This document shows, piece after piece, positions 52,513-60,740 of a stretch of 64,000 nt of DNA. How positions within the stretch are numbered: position 1 is the first letter of the stretch; every line of letters starts with the position of its first letter. Both the position numbers and the translations under genes were made by a program. This DNA is from DATARH01 sp036489765 (GTDB taxonomy: Bacteria > Pseudomonadota > Alphaproteobacteria > ATCC43930 > CGMCC-115725): positions 46,330-110,329 of the forward strand of contig DASXFE010000157.1 in assembly GCA_036489765.1 (NCBI GenBank), in the 5' to 3' direction. A model generated the notes under the pieces. It was not told the origin of the DNA. It searched no databases and saw only the letters and a program-made list of their open reading frames with translations.

Positions 52513-53718
52513 ATGGAGCTCTGGAACCATTGTGAGAACCCCTATCCGTTCGTCCCGAACGAGGTGCTGGAGCAGGCCGAGTCGGTGCGGGCGAGCCTGC
52601 CGAACAAGTACTGCGACCCGAAGATCGCGGCCCAGCTTTATGACGAGATCTTCGACGAATACCGGCTGTGCGACGATATCGGCCTCAACATCGTCACCAA
52701 CGAGCACCATTCCGGCATCAACAATCTGTGGGCCGCGAGCCCGGTCATCACCGGCGTCGTCGCCAACATCACGAAAAAGGCCCGCATCCTGTCGCTCGGC
52801 ACGCTGATCACGGTGCGGCCGGACCCGGTAAGGATCGCCGAGGAATATGCGACGATCGACCTGATCTCGAAAGGGCGGCTCGAGATCGGCTTTGTCAAAT
52901 CGGGCGCGACCGAAATGGTCTCGGGCGACGCCAACCCGATGCGCATCCGCGAGCGCGAGTGGGAGGCGATCGATCTGATCGAAAAGAGCCTGACCACGCA
53001 GGACGGCCCGTTCAGCTGGGAGGGAAAGTTCTTCACTCACCCGCACGTAAATATCTGGCCGCGCCCCTATCAGCAGCCGCGGCCGGATTTCTGGGCGGCC
53101 ACCAGCGATCTGCCGACCTGCGCCGAGCTCGGGCGGCGCAACATCGTCAATACGCTGTTGTTCGGCGGTTACGATCGGACGCGGCAGGCCTTCGACACCT
53201 ACAAGAAGGCGCGGGCCGAGGCGGGGATGGCGGCGCCGGGCGAGGACCGCTTTTCGTATATGGCCTTTGCCTATGTCGGCGATACCGACGAGGAAGCCTT
53301 GCGGATCGGCCAGAAGATCGCCTGGTTCCTGACGGTCAGCATCAAGAGCGCACCGCAATTCTCGAAATTCCAGCCGGGCGCGATCGCACCCGAGATGGCG
53401 CCCGCGGCGTGGCGCAGCGGGGCGTCGCGGCGGCCGCGGCCGACCAATCTCGATGCCGACGTGCTCGTCGGCCAGGGTCAAATGTTTGCCGGCAACCCCG
53501 ATACCGTCGCCCGGCAGATCAAGGATCTCCGCAAGCGGGTCGGCGGCATCTGCCACGTCATCATGATGACGCGCCAGGGTCTCGTGACCCATGCCGAGGC
53601 GGAGGCGAGCTTCAAGCGCGCGGCGAAATATGTCTTGCCGCAATTGCAGGACCTGCCGCCGATCGACGCCGACGAGACCGGCTGGGAAGCGCGGCGGGCC
53701 GCGGCGGCGGCGCAATGA
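52513..53718 (+). CDS. LLM class flavin-dependent oxidoreductase
   Basis: A 401-residue luciferase-like flavin monooxygenase. It has a YDEIFDEYRLCDDIGLNIVT opening, NEHHSGI with conserved histidines, ARILSLGTLITVRPDPVRIA, TIDLISKGRLEIGFVKSGAT and ADVLVGQGQMFAGNPDTVAR. The substrate is unknown. The start ATG 52513 follows GGAGAGG; a possible -10 element TACACT lies at 52490-52495. Its stop codon overlaps the start of the alpha/beta hydrolase gene (ATGA). Confidence 0.93.
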   Translation: MELWNHCENPYPFVPNEVLEQAESVRASLPNKYCDPKIAAQLYDEIFDEYRLCDDIGLNIVTNEHHSGINNLWAASPVITGVVANITKKARILSLGTLITVRPDPVRIAEEYATIDLISKGRLEIGFVKSGATEMVSGDANPMRIREREWEAIDLIEKSLTTQDGPFSWEGKFFTHPHVNIWPRPYQQPRPDFWAATSDLPTCAELGRRNIVNTLLFGGYDRTRQAFDTYKKARAEAGMAAPGEDRFSYMAFAYVGDTDEEALRIGQKIAWFLTVSIKSAPQFSKFQPGAIAPEMAPAAWRSGASRRPRPTNLDADVLVGQGQMFAGNPDTVARQIKDLRKRVGGICHVIMMTRQGLVTHAEAEASFKRAAKYVLPQLQDLPPIDADETGWEARRAAAAAQ

Positions 53719-54566
53719 GCGAGGTTCTCGAACGCCCGGCGGTGAGGTCGGAACGGCTGAAAGTGGGGCCGGTCGATCTCGAAATGCTGCGCCTCGACGC
53801 GACGCGGGACGGCGCCTCGACCTTCCTGCTGGTGCACGGCGTCAACAACATCAGCCCGGCCGCGCCGTTCCTCGATCTCCTTGGCGAGCAAGGCAATGTG
53901 TTCGCGCCGTCGCATCCGGGTTTCGGCAAGTCGCCGGACCCGGGTGACTGCGACACGGTCTACGACCTGGTGAACCTCTATCGCGGCGTCCTCGACGCCC
54001 TGCCCGCGGCGAAAGTGACGCTGGTCGGGTTTTCGTTCGGGGGCTGGATTGCCGCCGAAGTCGCGGTCGGCGGCCACCCGAAGCTCGACAAGCTGGTTCT
54101 CGCCGACGCCTTCGGCATCAAGCTCGCCGGACGCGAGGAGCGGGACTTTCCGCATCTGTTCAATACGAACCCCGCCGAGCTCAATCGCCGCGCTTGGCAC
54201 GATCCGACAGATTGCCCGCCGGGCAGCTATGGTGTGGGATGGCACGCCGTCATCGGCGATGCGATGACCGACGAGGCGATGGTGACGCTCGCGCGCAATT
54301 GGGATTCGCTGTGCCTCTATGCCTGGCGCCCGCATCTGTACAACCCGCAGCTCAAGCACTGGCTGCACCGGATCTCGGTGCCGACGCTGGTGTTGTGGGG
54401 CGCGAGCGACCGTATCGTGGCGCCGGAATACGGCCGCGCCTATGCCGGGCTGATCCCCGACGCCGAGTTTTCGGTCATCGAGGCCGCCGGCCACCATCCT
54501 GAGCTGGAACAGCCGCGCGTCTTTGTCGACCGGATCGCCCGGTTCGCGAGCGAGGGAAGGGGCTAG
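53715..54566 (+). CDS. Alpha/beta hydrolase
   Basis: A 283-residue hydrolase without signal peptide. FLLVHGVNNISPAAPFL is the oxyanion-hole strand, VTLVGFSFGGWIAAEVA the nucleophile elbow (Ser), VLWGASDRIVAPEYG the acid and IEAAGHHPELEQP the histidine. It is coupled by ATGA to the LLM oxidoreductase gene, which suggests that the two act in sequence, perhaps a Baeyer-Villiger type oxidation followed by ester cleavage; that is inference. Confidence 0.9.
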   Translation: MSEVLERPAVRSERLKVGPVDLEMLRLDATRDGASTFLLVHGVNNISPAAPFLDLLGEQGNVFAPSHPGFGKSPDPGDCDTVYDLVNLYRGVLDALPAAKVTLVGFSFGGWIAAEVAVGGHPKLDKLVLADAFGIKLAGREERDFPHLFNTNPAELNRRAWHDPTDCPPGSYGVGWHAVIGDAMTDEAMVTLARNWDSLCLYAWRPHLYNPQLKHWLHRISVPTLVLWGASDRIVAPEYGRAYAGLIPDAEFSVIEAAGHHPELEQPRVFVDRIARFASEGRG

Positions 54567-54569
54567 CCG

Positions 54570-54935
54570 ATGATGTTCATCGTCCGAGGCGCCGGCGATG
54601 CGCCGGCACGGCAGGGCCTGCGGATCGCGGTCACGCGCAAGACCCCCGGCATCGTTCCGAACGCCGCCGGAAAGTCGGACCATTTCTGCATCGGCGACGC
54701 CGACGACATCGCGGCGTTGCGGGAGACGGGGTGCGAGGTCGTGGAATTGCGCGATGGCTGGTACTCCGACGATACCGGCGGCGGCATCGGCATCTCCGGG
54801 CATGGCCGGTACTGGGAGATCCGCGACACGCCGCTTTCGGTCGTCGAGGCCGTGGGACCTGGCGGCGTGCCGGAACCCGTCGCCGAGAACGGAGGCGAGC
54901 AGGTCAACGTGCGCGGGGCGATCTTCGGCGTCTAG
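54570..54935 (+). CDS. Hypothetical protein, third gene of the LLM operon
   Basis: I do not recognise a family. The 121-residue product has no signal peptide or membrane segment: RGAGDAPARQGLRIAVTRKT, an FCIGDADDIAALRETGCEVV segment, a Gly-rich SDDTGGGIGISGHGRYWE and a closing VNVRGAIFGV. It begins 3 bases after the hydrolase stop, so it is the last member of this three-gene operon. It lies directly upstream of the trp promoter. Confidence 0.65.
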   Translation: MMFIVRGAGDAPARQGLRIAVTRKTPGIVPNAAGKSDHFCIGDADDIAALRETGCEVVELRDGWYSDDTGGGIGISGHGRYWEIRDTPLSVVEAVGPGGVPEPVAENGGEQVNVRGAIFGV

Positions 54936-54956
54936 GCACAGGCGGATGACGGCGCA

Positions 54957-54985
54957 TTGCGGTCGCGGACCGCGCTTGCTATAAG
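54957..54985 (+). promoter_or_regulatory. Promoter of the trp leader/trpE(G) transcript
   Basis: A -35 TTGCGG (54957-54962) and a -10 TATAAG (54980-54985) are spaced by 17 bases. Transcription would start about 7 bases after the -10, that is at or next to the A of the leader ATG (54992), so the leader mRNA is probably leaderless. Confidence 0.7.
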
Positions 54986-54991
54986 CAGCCC

Positions 54992-55036
54992 ATGATCGCG
55001 CTTGCGCACACCGCGAACTGGTGGTGGCCCGTCTAG
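54992..55036 (+). CDS. trpL: trp operon leader peptide
   Basis: A 14-residue open frame, MIALAHTANWWWPV, with three consecutive tryptophan codons (TGG TGG TGG) just before the stop at 55034-55036. Ribosomes stalling on these codons when charged tRNA-Trp is scarce would keep the terminator 30 bases downstream from forming. It has the same layout as trpL of Sinorhizobium meliloti, where the leader codes for a short peptide with three Trp residues and the transcript begins at the AUG. No Shine-Dalgarno sequence is seen, in keeping with a leaderless mRNA. Confidence 0.92.
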   Translation: MIALAHTANWWWPV

Positions 55037-55039
55037 AGA

Positions 55040-55074
55040 GGCGGCGCCGGCGATTGTCATTTCCCGAGGCCGCC
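55040..55074 (+). promoter_or_regulatory. Probable antiterminator of the trp attenuator
   Basis: GGCGGC at 55040-55045, just after the leader stop codon, is complementary to GCCGCC at 55069-55074, the 5' arm of the terminator. Pairing of the two would prevent terminator formation. I did not work out the 1:2 pause hairpin. Confidence 0.55.
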
Positions 55075-55097
55075 CTGGAGTTCCGGGCGGCTTTTTT
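55069..55097 (+). terminator. trp attenuator (intrinsic terminator)
   Basis: A 7-base stem GCCGCCC (55069-55075) / GGGCGGC (55085-55091) with a 9-base loop, followed by six T (55092-55097). It lies between trpL and trpE(G), 51 bases before the trpE start. Confidence 0.92.
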
Positions 55098-55148
55098 GTT
55101 TCTGACGCATCCCCCGGATCACCAAGCGCCTCAACCGGATGGGTTGCG

Positions 55149-57305
55149 ATGGACCACATCAGCTTCGAGACCAAGGGCGGCATCCGCATCGAGCGGGAAA
55201 CCTGGACCGGTCCCTATCGGCGCGACCACGACCAGCTCTCCGGCGCGCTCGACACGCGGCGCGGCGTGCTCTTGTCGTCGAGCTTCGAGTTTCCCGGGCG
55301 CTATACGCGGCTCGACATGGGGTTTGCCGACCCGCCGCTGGTGCTGACGGCGCGGGGGCGGGCAATCACGGTCGAGGCGCTCAACGAACGCGGCACGGTG
55401 CTGATCCCGGCCTTTGCTCGCGGCCTCGCGACGGTCGAGGGGGCGACGATCGGCTCGCAAGATGCCGGGCGGGTCGAAGCGAATATAGCCGAACCGTCCG
55501 TCCGATTTCCGGAAGAGCAGCGCAGCCGGCAGCCCTCGGTGTTCTCGGCGCTGCGGGCGCTAATCGACCTTTTCTCGAGTGCGAAGGACGAGCATCTCGG
55601 CTTCTACGGCGCCTTTGGCTACGATCTGGTCTACCAGTTCGAGCCGATCGCGTTGAAGCAGGTGCGCGCCGCCGATCAGCGCGATCTGGTGCTCTATCTC
55701 CCCGACGAGATCCACATCACCGATCACATGCGCCAGGTGTCGGAGGTGCATCGCTACGAATTCTCGGCGGACGGCATGTCGAGCGCCGGGAAAAGCAGGG
55801 GGAACGCCGCCGCCTTATATTCGGCCGGCGATCCCGGTGCGCCCCGGGTCGAGACCTGCGACCATGGGCCGGGCGAATATGCGGCGATGGTGCGGCGGGC
55901 GAAGGAGGCGTTTGTCCGGGGCGATCTGTTCGAGGTCGTGCTGGGCGAGATGTTTTCCGAAAGTTGCAGCGATTCGCCGAGCACGATCTTCCGCCGGCTG
56001 CGCCAGAGCAACCCGGCGCCGTACGGGGCGCTGATGAACCTCGGCGACGGCGAGTTCCTGGTCTCGGCGTCGCCCGAAATGTTCGTGCGGGTCGAGGGAC
56101 GGCGGATCGAGACGTGTCCGATCAGCGGCACGATCGCGCGTGGCCGCGACGCGATCGAGGATTCGGAACGCATTCGCGAGCTCCTCAACTCCGTCAAGGA
56201 CGAGAGCGAGCTGACGATGTGCACCGATGTCGACCGCAACGACAAATCGCGCGTCTGCGTGCCGGGCTCGGTCCGGGTCATCGGGCGGCGGCAGATCGAG
56301 ATGTACTCGCGCCTGATTCACACCGTCGATCATGTCGAAGGCGAACTGGCGTCCGGCTATGACGCGCTCGACGGGTTTTTGAGCCATGCCTGGGCCGTCA
56401 CCGTGACCGGCGCGCCGAAGCTGTGGGCGATCCGGTTTGTCGAGCAGGAGGAGCGGTCGGCAAGGCGCTGGTACGGCGGCGCGATCGGCCGCGTGACCTT
56501 TGACGGCAACATGAATACCGGCCTGACCTTGCGCACGATCCGCATGAAGGATGGGATCGCCGAGGTGCGCGCCGGCGCGACCCTGCTGTTCGACAGCGAC
56601 CCCGAGGCCGAAGAGGCGGAATGCCGGCTCAAGGGATCGGCGATGTTCGCGGCGATCCGCGGGCTGACGCGGCCGGCCGCGAACGGCATCGCGGCCTCGA
56701 CTGCGGGAGCCGGGCGCAAGGTGATGCTCGTCGATCACGAGGACTCGTTTGTCCATACGCTCGCCGGCTATATCCGCACCACCGGCGCCGAGGTGACGAC
56801 GATGCGCCCCGATCTGGCCCGCGCCGAATTGCGCGCCGGTGCGACGCCCGACCTCGTCGTGATGTCGCCAGGGCCGGGCCGGCCGGAGGATTTCAGTGCG
56901 TCCGAGACGCTGGCGCTCATCGTCGAGCGCAACATCCCGGTCTTTGGCGTATGCCTCGGCCTCCAGGCGATCGTCGAGCATTTCGGCGGGTCGCTCGACG
57001 TGCTCGACGTGCCGATGCATGGCAAGCCGTCGCCCGTACGCGTGATCGGCAACTCGATGCTCTCCGGGCTCGAAGACGGGTTCACGGTCGGCCGCTACCA
57101 CTCGCTCTACGCCCGCCGCGCGACCCTGCCGGCGGCGCTGCGGGTGACGGCACAGACCGACGACGGCGTCATCATGGCCATCGAGCACGAAACCCTGCCA
57201 GTCGCTGCCGTGCAATTCCACCCGGAATCGGTGATGACGTCGGCCGGGGCCGTCGGCATCCCGATCATCAACGCCGTCTTCGCCGCGTTGTGTTTGGAGA
57301 GGTGA
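55149..57305 (+). CDS. trpE(G): Anthranilate synthase, fused TrpE-TrpG
   Basis: A 718-residue fused anthranilate synthase that makes anthranilate from chorismate and glutamine. Residues 1-505 are TrpE: GFYGAFGYDLVYQFEPI, SASPEMFVRVEGRRIETCPI, YSRLIHTVDHVEGELASGYD and the YGGAIGRVTFDGNMNTGLTL signature. Residues from about 520 are the TrpG glutaminase: MLVDHEDSFVHTLAGYIRTT, the nucleophile FGVCLGLQAIVEHFGG, and His-Glu in VQFHPESVM. The frame opens at 55002, but this covers the leader and attenuator, so the start is ATG 55149. Fused TrpE(G) is known from rhizobia, Azospirillum and Brucella. Confidence 0.96.
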   Translation: MDHISFETKGGIRIERETWTGPYRRDHDQLSGALDTRRGVLLSSSFEFPGRYTRLDMGFADPPLVLTARGRAITVEALNERGTVLIPAFARGLATVEGATIGSQDAGRVEANIAEPSVRFPEEQRSRQPSVFSALRALIDLFSSAKDEHLGFYGAFGYDLVYQFEPIALKQVRAADQRDLVLYLPDEIHITDHMRQVSEVHRYEFSADGMSSAGKSRGNAAALYSAGDPGAPRVETCDHGPGEYAAMVRRAKEAFVRGDLFEVVLGEMFSESCSDSPSTIFRRLRQSNPAPYGALMNLGDGEFLVSASPEMFVRVEGRRIETCPISGTIARGRDAIEDSERIRELLNSVKDESELTMCTDVDRNDKSRVCVPGSVRVIGRRQIEMYSRLIHTVDHVEGELASGYDALDGFLSHAWAVTVTGAPKLWAIRFVEQEERSARRWYGGAIGRVTFDGNMNTGLTLRTIRMKDGIAEVRAGATLLFDSDPEAEEAECRLKGSAMFAAIRGLTRPAANGIAASTAGAGRKVMLVDHEDSFVHTLAGYIRTTGAEVTTMRPDLARAELRAGATPDLVVMSPGPGRPEDFSASETLALIVERNIPVFGVCLGLQAIVEHFGGSLDVLDVPMHGKPSPVRVIGNSMLSGLEDGFTVGRYHSLYARRATLPAALRVTAQTDDGVIMAIEHETLPVAAVQFHPESVMTSAGAVGIPIINAVFAALCLER

Positions 57306-57325
57306 AGCGCCCCCCATCCGATCCT

Positions 57326-57339
57326 GATGTGATCACATC
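57326..57339. repeat. Perfect 14-bp palindrome between trpE(G) and ppiD
   Basis: GATGTGATCACATC is fully self-complementary, with ATCCG / CGGAT further out. It lies in the 49-base gap between two convergent genes. It could be part of a shared terminator or a protein-binding site; nothing more can be said. Confidence 0.4.
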
Positions 57340-57354
57340 TGCATCGCGACCGGA

Positions 57355-59244
57355 TCAGAACGCCTTGTTCAGCACGTCCCGGTCGATCTTGACCGGGTAG
57401 CGTTGCCTGAGGGCGTTGGTGAATTCGTCGGCGATGTCGAGGCGCATGGCCTGGGCGAGCTGATTGAGGAGCGGGGTCGCCTGGGTGTCGCTTGGCGTGC
57501 CCGGGTCCTTGATCTCGCCGAGCTGGGCGACATAGGCGCCGCCCTCGTCGTCAAGTGACACGACCGCGCCCTGCTTTGCGGTAAAGAGCTTGCCGACGAG
57601 CGCCGGCGGTACGGTGCTGTTGGCCTGCGGGCGGCGGGTTAGGGGCGGGGAGGTCGTGACCGTCAGCTTCTGTTCCGCGGCAACCGCCTTCAGGTTCTTG
57701 TCGGGGGTGACGGCGGCGGCGAGGTCCTTTGCCTGCTTGGCGACGGCGGCGCGCTTCTGGTCGGCCTGCCACGCCGAGACGGCCTGGTCTTTGACCTCGG
57801 CGAGCGGCTTGACCCGTGGCGCGGTGATCTTGTCGTCGCGCACGGCATAGAGCGTGCCGTCCTCGGTGGCGACGACGCGGCTCGTATCGCCCTGCTCGGT
57901 CTGAAACACGGCCTTGAGCACGTCGGGCGTGGCGATCGGCAGGGTGATCGGCTTGCCGGACGGGTCGCGGCCGCTGATGTCGCTCGCCTCGATCTTGGTG
58001 GTCTTGAAGCCGAATTTGTCGGCGACCTCGGTCAATGTGGCACCGCCGGCGATCGCGTCGTCGGCCTTGTTGCCGAGCTTATCGACCTGATCGAGAGCCT
58101 CGTCCTTGGCGAGCGCCTCGCTGAGTGCCGGCTTGGCCTGCTCGAAGGTCTCGGTCGACGGCGGCACGATCTTGGTCACGCGCAGGATATGCCATCCGAG
58201 CGAGGACTGGATCGGCTGGCTGTTCTGGTTGAGTTGCAGGTCGAAAGCCGCATTGGCGAGGTCCTGCGGCATTTCCGACTGCTTCAAGAGGCCGAGATCG
58301 ATCGTGTCGGAATCCTGCTTGGCGATCGTCGTCGCCACGTCCTTGAAATCCTTGCCGGCGGCGAGCGCGTCCTCGGCCTGTTTCGCGACATCGTCGCTCG
58401 GTGCCAGGATCTGCTCGACGTCACGCTGCTCGGGAACCGCGAAATCGTCCTTGCGCTGGTCGAACTCGGCCTTGAGCTTGTCGTCAGGGATCGTGATCTT
58501 TGCGGCCAGGTCGGCCGCGGTCAGGCTGACCAGCGTAAAAGCGCGGAATTCGGGCGCGCGGAACATGTCCTGATGCGCCTCGTAGAATTTCTGCAGCTCG
58601 TCGTCGCTCGGCGCCGGTACCGCGGCGGCCTGCGACAGCGGCAGCGCGACGATATCGGCCGTCCGCGTTTCGGCCTGGTAGCGATAGATCGCGTTGACCT
58701 CGTCGCGCGGGGCGACGAGCCCGGCGGTGATCGCGTGCAGGATGTCGGTGCGCGGCACGTCGCCACGCATACGGGCGAGGAACTGGTCTTCGCTCAAATG
58801 GTTCAGCGTCAGGACCTGTTGGAACAGATTGCGGTCGAACTGGCCGCCGGCATCGCGGAAAGCGGGGTTGCCGGCAATCGCGCCGCGAATCACCTCGTCG
58901 GAGACATCGAGCCGGAGCTGGTCGACCTCCTGGTCGAGAAGGGCGCGGTCGACGAGCCCCTCGAGCAGCGAATCGAGGATGCCGAGTTGCTTGACCTGCG
59001 CCGCGTCGACCGCGGTGCCGAGCTGCTGGCGCAGCCGCTCCAGCGCCGGCTGCAACGCCTGCTGCAGGTCCCCAACATGGATCGTCTTATTGCCGACCGT
59101 GGCGAGGTCGGCCTCGGGCGATTGGCTGTCCTGGAAAAAGGACGACCGGGTGTAGAGGCCCCAGAAGCCGAAGGAGATGATCAGCAGGCCGAACAGCGTC
59201 TTGACGACGATGCCGCCCGCCCTCGTGCGGATTGCTTGCAGCAT
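57355..59244 (-). CDS. ppiD: Membrane-anchored periplasmic peptidyl-prolyl isomerase (PpiD/SurA-like)
   Basis: A 629-residue periplasmic folding factor of the PpiD type. One N-terminal membrane anchor (VVKTLFGLLIISFGFWGLYT, about residues 14-33) is followed by a SurA-like chaperone domain (residues 40-200, VGNKTIHVGDLQQALQPALE) and a parvulin rotamase domain of about 100 residues (DFKDVATTIAKQDS, then DLGLLKQSEMPQDLANAAFD and LGWHILRVTKI). A second region with weaker similarity follows. It helps outer-membrane and secreted proteins fold at the SecYEG exit. It is divergent from tpiA, as in many alphaproteobacteria. Confidence 0.93.
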   Translation of the reverse strand: MLQAIRTRAGGIVVKTLFGLLIISFGFWGLYTRSSFFQDSQSPEADLATVGNKTIHVGDLQQALQPALERLRQQLGTAVDAAQVKQLGILDSLLEGLVDRALLDQEVDQLRLDVSDEVIRGAIAGNPAFRDAGGQFDRNLFQQVLTLNHLSEDQFLARMRGDVPRTDILHAITAGLVAPRDEVNAIYRYQAETRTADIVALPLSQAAAVPAPSDDELQKFYEAHQDMFRAPEFRAFTLVSLTAADLAAKITIPDDKLKAEFDQRKDDFAVPEQRDVEQILAPSDDVAKQAEDALAAGKDFKDVATTIAKQDSDTIDLGLLKQSEMPQDLANAAFDLQLNQNSQPIQSSLGWHILRVTKIVPPSTETFEQAKPALSEALAKDEALDQVDKLGNKADDAIAGGATLTEVADKFGFKTTKIEASDISGRDPSGKPITLPIATPDVLKAVFQTEQGDTSRVVATEDGTLYAVRDDKITAPRVKPLAEVKDQAVSAWQADQKRAAVAKQAKDLAAAVTPDKNLKAVAAEQKLTVTTSPPLTRRPQANSTVPPALVGKLFTAKQGAVVSLDDEGGAYVAQLGEIKDPGTPSDTQATPLLNQLAQAMRLDIADEFTNALRQRYPVKIDRDVLNKAF

Positions 59245-59369
59245 GGAATGCTATGTCTTGGACACCGGTTGACCGGCCCGCGGGCCGGTGTGATCGTGCG
59301 CGGATGATAGAGACGGGCCGGCGGACCCGCAACCATCCCCGCCGGTCGCCCGAAAGCCGGAGAACTTGC

Positions 59370-60104
59370 ATGCCACAAGGGCGACACCTCGTAGCCGGCA
59401 ACTGGAAGATGAACATGTTGCGCGAGGACGCGGTCGCGCTGGCCGACGGGCTTGCCACGCGCGCCAGGGGCGGCGGCGTTTCCTGCGACATTCTTGTCTG
59501 CCCGCCGGCAACCGTGATCGGCGCGGTCGGTGGCGTTCTAGGAGATTGCGGCGTAGCGCTTGGCGGCCAGGATTGCGCGCCGGCGGAGAAGGGCGCCTTC
59601 ACCGGCGACGTCAGCGCCGAGATGCTCAAGGATCTCGGCTGCTCCCATGTCATCCTCGGCCATTCCGAGCGGCGCCACGGCCATGGCGAAACCGACGGCC
59701 AGGTGCGCGAGAAGGTGCTCGGCGCCTGGCGCGCCGGGCTCATCGCGATCGTCTGCATCGGCGAGACGCGGAGCCAGCGCGAGGACGGCATGGCGCTCGC
59801 CGTCGTTTCGACCCAGCTTGCCGGCTCGGTGCCGCCGGGCGCCTCGGCGGCGCGGCTCGTCATCGCCTACGAGCCCGTCTGGGCGATCGGCACCGGCCTC
59901 ACCCCGACCCTCGCCGACATCGCCGAGATCCATGCGGCGATCGGCGCCTCGGTGCCGGCGGGTACGCGGGTTCTCTACGGCGGCTCGATGAACCCGAAGA
60001 ATGCCGCCGACATTCTCGCGATCCCCGATGTCGGGGGCGGCCTGATCGGCGGCGCCAGCCTCAAGGCCGAAGATTTCTGGACGATCGTCGAGGCGGCGCA
60101 ATAG
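59370..60104 (+). CDS. tpiA: Triosephosphate isomerase
   Basis: A 244-residue triosephosphate isomerase interconverting dihydroxyacetone phosphate and glyceraldehyde 3-phosphate. The catalytic residues are Lys in AGNWKMNM, His in VILGHSERR and Glu in IAYEPVWAIGTG; the phosphate loop is VLYGGSMNPKNAADIL and GGGLIGGASL. The frame starts 46 codons earlier, but ATG 59370 gives the standard length. It is divergent from ppiD with 125 bases between. Confidence 0.97.
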   Translation: MPQGRHLVAGNWKMNMLREDAVALADGLATRARGGGVSCDILVCPPATVIGAVGGVLGDCGVALGGQDCAPAEKGAFTGDVSAEMLKDLGCSHVILGHSERRHGHGETDGQVREKVLGAWRAGLIAIVCIGETRSQREDGMALAVVSTQLAGSVPPGASAARLVIAYEPVWAIGTGLTPTLADIAEIHAAIGASVPAGTRVLYGGSMNPKNAADILAIPDVGGGLIGGASLKAEDFWTIVEAAQ

Positions 60105-60126
60105 GCCGCGGAGACCGAGCGGCGGG

Positions 60127-60642
60127 TTATCGGCTGTTCGGAACGCAGTTCGTCCTCGGCCCGCAATGTGAGCCCGGGCCGCAAAGCCCGCCGTCACGGC
60201 ATTCGGTGTTTCCCGGGGGTACGCAGCGTGGCCCGAAGGCCCCGCATGTCGCGCCATCCGGGCAGAGATAAGTGCCGCAATCGACCGAATTGTCGGGGAT
60301 GCAGGTGTCGAGCTGGCCGCAGTGGGTGCCTCGGCCGCAAAGCTTGCCGTTGCCGCACTCGGTGCTGCCGGGAGGCACGCAGTTGCGCGCCACGACCCCG
60401 CACGTGCTGCCGGCCGGACACTCGTAGCCGCCGCAATCCACCATCCCGTTCGGGACGCAGCTGCGTCCCGGCCCGCAGTGATATCCCTCGTTGCAATAGC
60501 TGCCTTGGCTGCACTGCACCGCGCCGGGCGGGATCGCGTTCTGCGCCGAGACGCCGGAGCCAAGCGCAAAGACGGCCAGCGCCGCCGCGAACGGCACGAG
60601 AAATCCCGTAAGATGGATGCGAAACCCGATCGAGGACGCCAT
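60127..60642 (-). CDS. Secreted cysteine-rich repeat protein
   Basis: I do not recognise a named family. The 171-residue product has a signal peptide (about residues 1-33, hydrophobic FLVPFAAALAVFALG, cleavage likely after VSA) and then five repeats of about 25 residues with four cysteines each, 20 in all. Spacing alternates: CSQGSYCNEGYHCGPGRSC (5-5-5), CGGYECPAGSTCGVVARNC (4-5-6), CGNGKLCGRGTHCGQLDTC (5-5-5), CGTYLCPDGATCGAFGPRC (4-5-6), CRDGGLCGPGSHCGPRTNC (5-5-5), with exactly seven residues between units. Each unit ends in CxP. It is convergent with tpiA and divergent from secG. Confidence 0.8.
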   Translation of the reverse strand: MASSIGFRIHLTGFLVPFAAALAVFALGSGVSAQNAIPPGAVQCSQGSYCNEGYHCGPGRSCVPNGMVDCGGYECPAGSTCGVVARNCVPPGSTECGNGKLCGRGTHCGQLDTCIPDNSVDCGTYLCPDGATCGAFGPRCVPPGNTECRDGGLCGPGSHCGPRTNCVPNSR

Positions 60643-60740
60643 ACGCGCGTCACTCTACCACCGCCGCCGGACCCCGCGATGGCAATCCTGCCGGGAACGC
60701 GCTAGATAGGGGTGTACCCGCTCTTTGCCCCGGACACCTT

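Noticed and set aside
55002..55148. Extension of trpE(G) from 55002
   Set aside because: The extra 49 codons cover the leader peptide and the attenuator hairpin; the sequence is not TrpE-like.
57326..57339. CRP binding site
   Set aside because: The two TGTGA/TCACA halves lie directly together instead of being separated by six bases, and the position is between convergent gene ends.
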